DNA of 64,000 bases, from NCBI GenBank assembly GCA_024639405.1, contig JAHEIL010000015.1, positions 3,263 to 67,262 of the forward strand, given 5' to 3'. Positions 62,654-64,000 of this stretch are shown here, one piece after another. The first letter of the stretch is position 1; each line of letters starts with the position of its first letter. The translations under genes and the position numbers were made by a program. The notes below the pieces were generated by a model, which was given only the letters and a program-made list of their open reading frames with translations, did not search any database and was not told where the DNA came from. This DNA is from Crocinitomicaceae bacterium. Its GTDB lineage: Bacteria; Bacteroidota; Bacteroidia; Flavobacteriales_D; Crocinitomicaceae.

Positions 62654-64000
62654 ATGGATTTAAAAACACTCAAGCAATCTTTCTCGCAACTTCCTCAAAT
62701 TGATGCTACCGCAACTCAACTTCAAAAAAGTGGAACACATGTTCAATGGAAAGGATTGGTTGGGTCATCCAAAAGCATTTGTGCGGCTGTTTTAGCTGAA
62801 CAAACACCAGGTCACCATCTTTTTATTCTACCAGACAAAGAACAAGCAGCCTATTTTTTAAATGATTTAGAAGAGTTATATCCAGAGGATAAACGCATTC
62901 TGTTTTACCCGGCTTCATACCGTGTTCCATATCAATTAGAAGAAACAGACAATGCAAACGTTGTTGCACGTGCTGAAGTTTTAGAAAAAATTAATTCTGG
63001 AAAAAATGGTTGGATTGTCACCTATCCAGAGGCACTTTTCGAAAAAGTTCCAACCAAAAAAAACTTAACTAAAAATACCCTTCGCGTAGATGTTGGGAAA
63101 ACCTATTCGATCGATTTTATCAATGAATTGTTATTAGAATACCACTTCGAACGCGTTGATTTTGTTTACGAACCGGGTCAATTTTCAATTCGTGGTGGAA
63201 TTGTTGATGTTTATTCCTATTCCAACGAACACCCTTATCGTATCGAGTTTTTCGGAGATGAGGTTGAATCCATTCGAACGTTTGATGCTAGCTCACAATT
63301 ATCCATCGGTAATTTTAACTATTTCAATGTCATTCCAAACGTTCAAGGACAACTAAACTTAGAAGGGAACGGAACATTTTTTGAGTTTTTAGGTCAACAA
63401 GCCATTCTTTGGATTTCTTCCTTTGATCAATTGACAACAATTTTAGAAAAAGAATACGATAAAGCTGTTCAAATTTATACGGATTTATCCGACACAGTTA
63501 AACGGACTCTTCCAAGCGACTTGTTTTTACATCCAACGGAGGCAAAAACTACTATTGAAGCTTATTCCTGCATTGAATGGGGTGCTGATTACCATTTCAA
63601 AGGAACAGAAATTCATCAATTTGATTTTTTACCACAACCAAGTTTCAATAAAAATTTTGACTTATTAAGAACTGATTTAATTGCGCGAACAGAATTAAAA
63701 TTTACGAATTTAATATTCTCCAATCAACCGAAACAAATCGACCGACTTTTTCAGATTTTTGAGGATATCGGAGGCGGAGTGGAAGTTAAACCGATGCATT
63801 TAGCCTTGACAGAAGGATTTATTGCTCCTACATTAAAATTAGTATGTTTTACAGATCATCAACTGTTTGAACGATACCATCGCTTTCGCTTAAAAGAAGG
63901 TTTCCGCCAAACCAAACAAGCCTTAACATTAAAAGAAATTTACAACCTCCAAAAAGGTGATTATGTAACACACATTGATCACGGTGTTGGACAATTTTCA
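62654..64000 (+). CDS. mfd: Transcription-repair coupling factor Mfd, 5' part cut off by window edge
   Basis: Displaces stalled RNA polymerase and recruits UvrA to lesions. I read this open frame directly; it stays open for 449 codons to the window end. It starts MDLKTLKQSF and shows the UvrB-like N-terminal domain (LPDKEQAAYFLNDLEELYPEDK seen in parts, YPASYRVPYQ), LLLEYHFERVDFVYEPGQFSIRGGIVDVYSY, GDEVESIRTFD, and the start of the RNA polymerase-interacting domain (LQKGDYVTHIDHGVGQF). The helicase domains lie beyond base 64000. ATG at 62654 follows a promoter-like box. Confidence 0.96.
   Translation, partial: MDLKTLKQSFSQLPQIDATATQLQKSGTHVQWKGLVGSSKSICAAVLAEQTPGHHLFILPDKEQAAYFLNDLEELYPEDKRILFYPASYRVPYQLEETDNANVVARAEVLEKINSGKNGWIVTYPEALFEKVPTKKNLTKNTLRVDVGKTYSIDFINELLLEYHFERVDFVYEPGQFSIRGGIVDVYSYSNEHPYRIEFFGDEVESIRTFDASSQLSIGNFNYFNVIPNVQGQLNLEGNGTFFEFLGQQAILWISSFDQLTTILEKEYDKAVQIYTDLSDTVKRTLPSDLFLHPTEAKTTIEAYSCIEWGADYHFKGTEIHQFDFLPQPSFNKNFDLLRTDLIARTELKFTNLIFSNQPKQIDRLFQIFEDIGGGVEVKPMHLALTEGFIAPTLKLVCFTDHQLFERYHRFRLKEGFRQTKQALTLKEIYNLQKGDYVTHIDHGVGQFS

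Noticed and set aside
1..64000. tRNA, rRNA and riboswitch genes
   Set aside because: Intergenic gaps are short and AT-rich; I saw no tRNA-like cloverleaf, rRNA stretch or riboswitch core. Weak structures could be missed by eye.

Overview
The window is a compact, AT-rich chromosomal segment of a Bacteroidota bacterium, most likely Flavobacteriales (a Fluviicola/Crocinitomicaceae-like lineage is my inference, not proven). The evidence is several secreted proteins ending in the type IX secretion (T9SS) C-terminal sorting domain with a 'YPNP' signature, the near absence of Shine-Dalgarno sites, promoter-like TAnnTTTG boxes, SusD-era style lipoproteins with short lipoboxes, and Bacteroidota-type versions of MreBCD, IleRS, FeoAB and kynurenine enzymes. 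No rRNA, tRNA, CRISPR array, transposase or phage gene was seen.

Layout. 1-3.6 kb (minus): methionine/aspartate-family genes (PLP trans-sulfuration enzyme, cut by the window edge, and aspartokinase), gpsA and udk. 3.8-12.3 kb: a T9SS trypsin-like protease, polA and a convergent SF1 helicase. 12.4-14.7 kb: feoA-feoB plus a tiny Cys-rich FeoB-associated membrane peptide missed by length-limited gene finding. 14.7-24.3 kb: dxs, class I fumarase, an outer-membrane protein, ileS, a TPR lipoprotein, and an HMA protein. 24.4-28.9 kb: an ECF sigma factor, a membrane-anchored beta-barrel partner, a lipoprotein and a cytochrome c/copper monooxygenase-like T9SS protein. 28.9-30.0 kb: a repeat island enclosing a GxxExxY gene and including a perfect 166-bp tandem duplication. 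30.0-34.5 kb: ctpA, dCMP deaminase, an orphan OmpR-type regulator and a second T9SS protease. 34.6-44.5 kb: purH and the cell-shape block mreB-mreC-mreD-mrdA(PBP2)-rodA followed by a class A PBP. 44.5-46.4 kb: the two subunits of a 3-oxoacid CoA-transferase, separated by an inserted four-helix-bundle (IVP-type) gene with inverted-repeat flanks. 46.4-49.5 kb: a decayed accessory zone with two orphan T9SS tails (pseudogenes), a beta-propeller lipoprotein and a T9SS protein. 49.5-54.5 kb (minus): EamA transporter, ArsC/Spx-like protein, outer-membrane protein, kmo and kynU. 54.5-64 kb: hemL, small envelope proteins, a methionine/glutamine-type aminotransferase overlapping an omega-amidase, a large T9SS protein, a YqaA-type membrane protein, fbp and the 5' part of mfd (cut by the window edge).

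Most of the window is housekeeping. The parts that deserve a second look are the two small-protein-plus-repeat islands (GxxExxY at 29 kb and four-helix bundle at 45 kb), which have the same architecture: a single small gene, own repeat family on both sides, placed neatly between intact genes. The decayed zone at 46-49.5 kb, where a dispersed repeat marks the breakpoint of a truncated T9SS gene, fits the same picture of repeat-driven genome remodelling.
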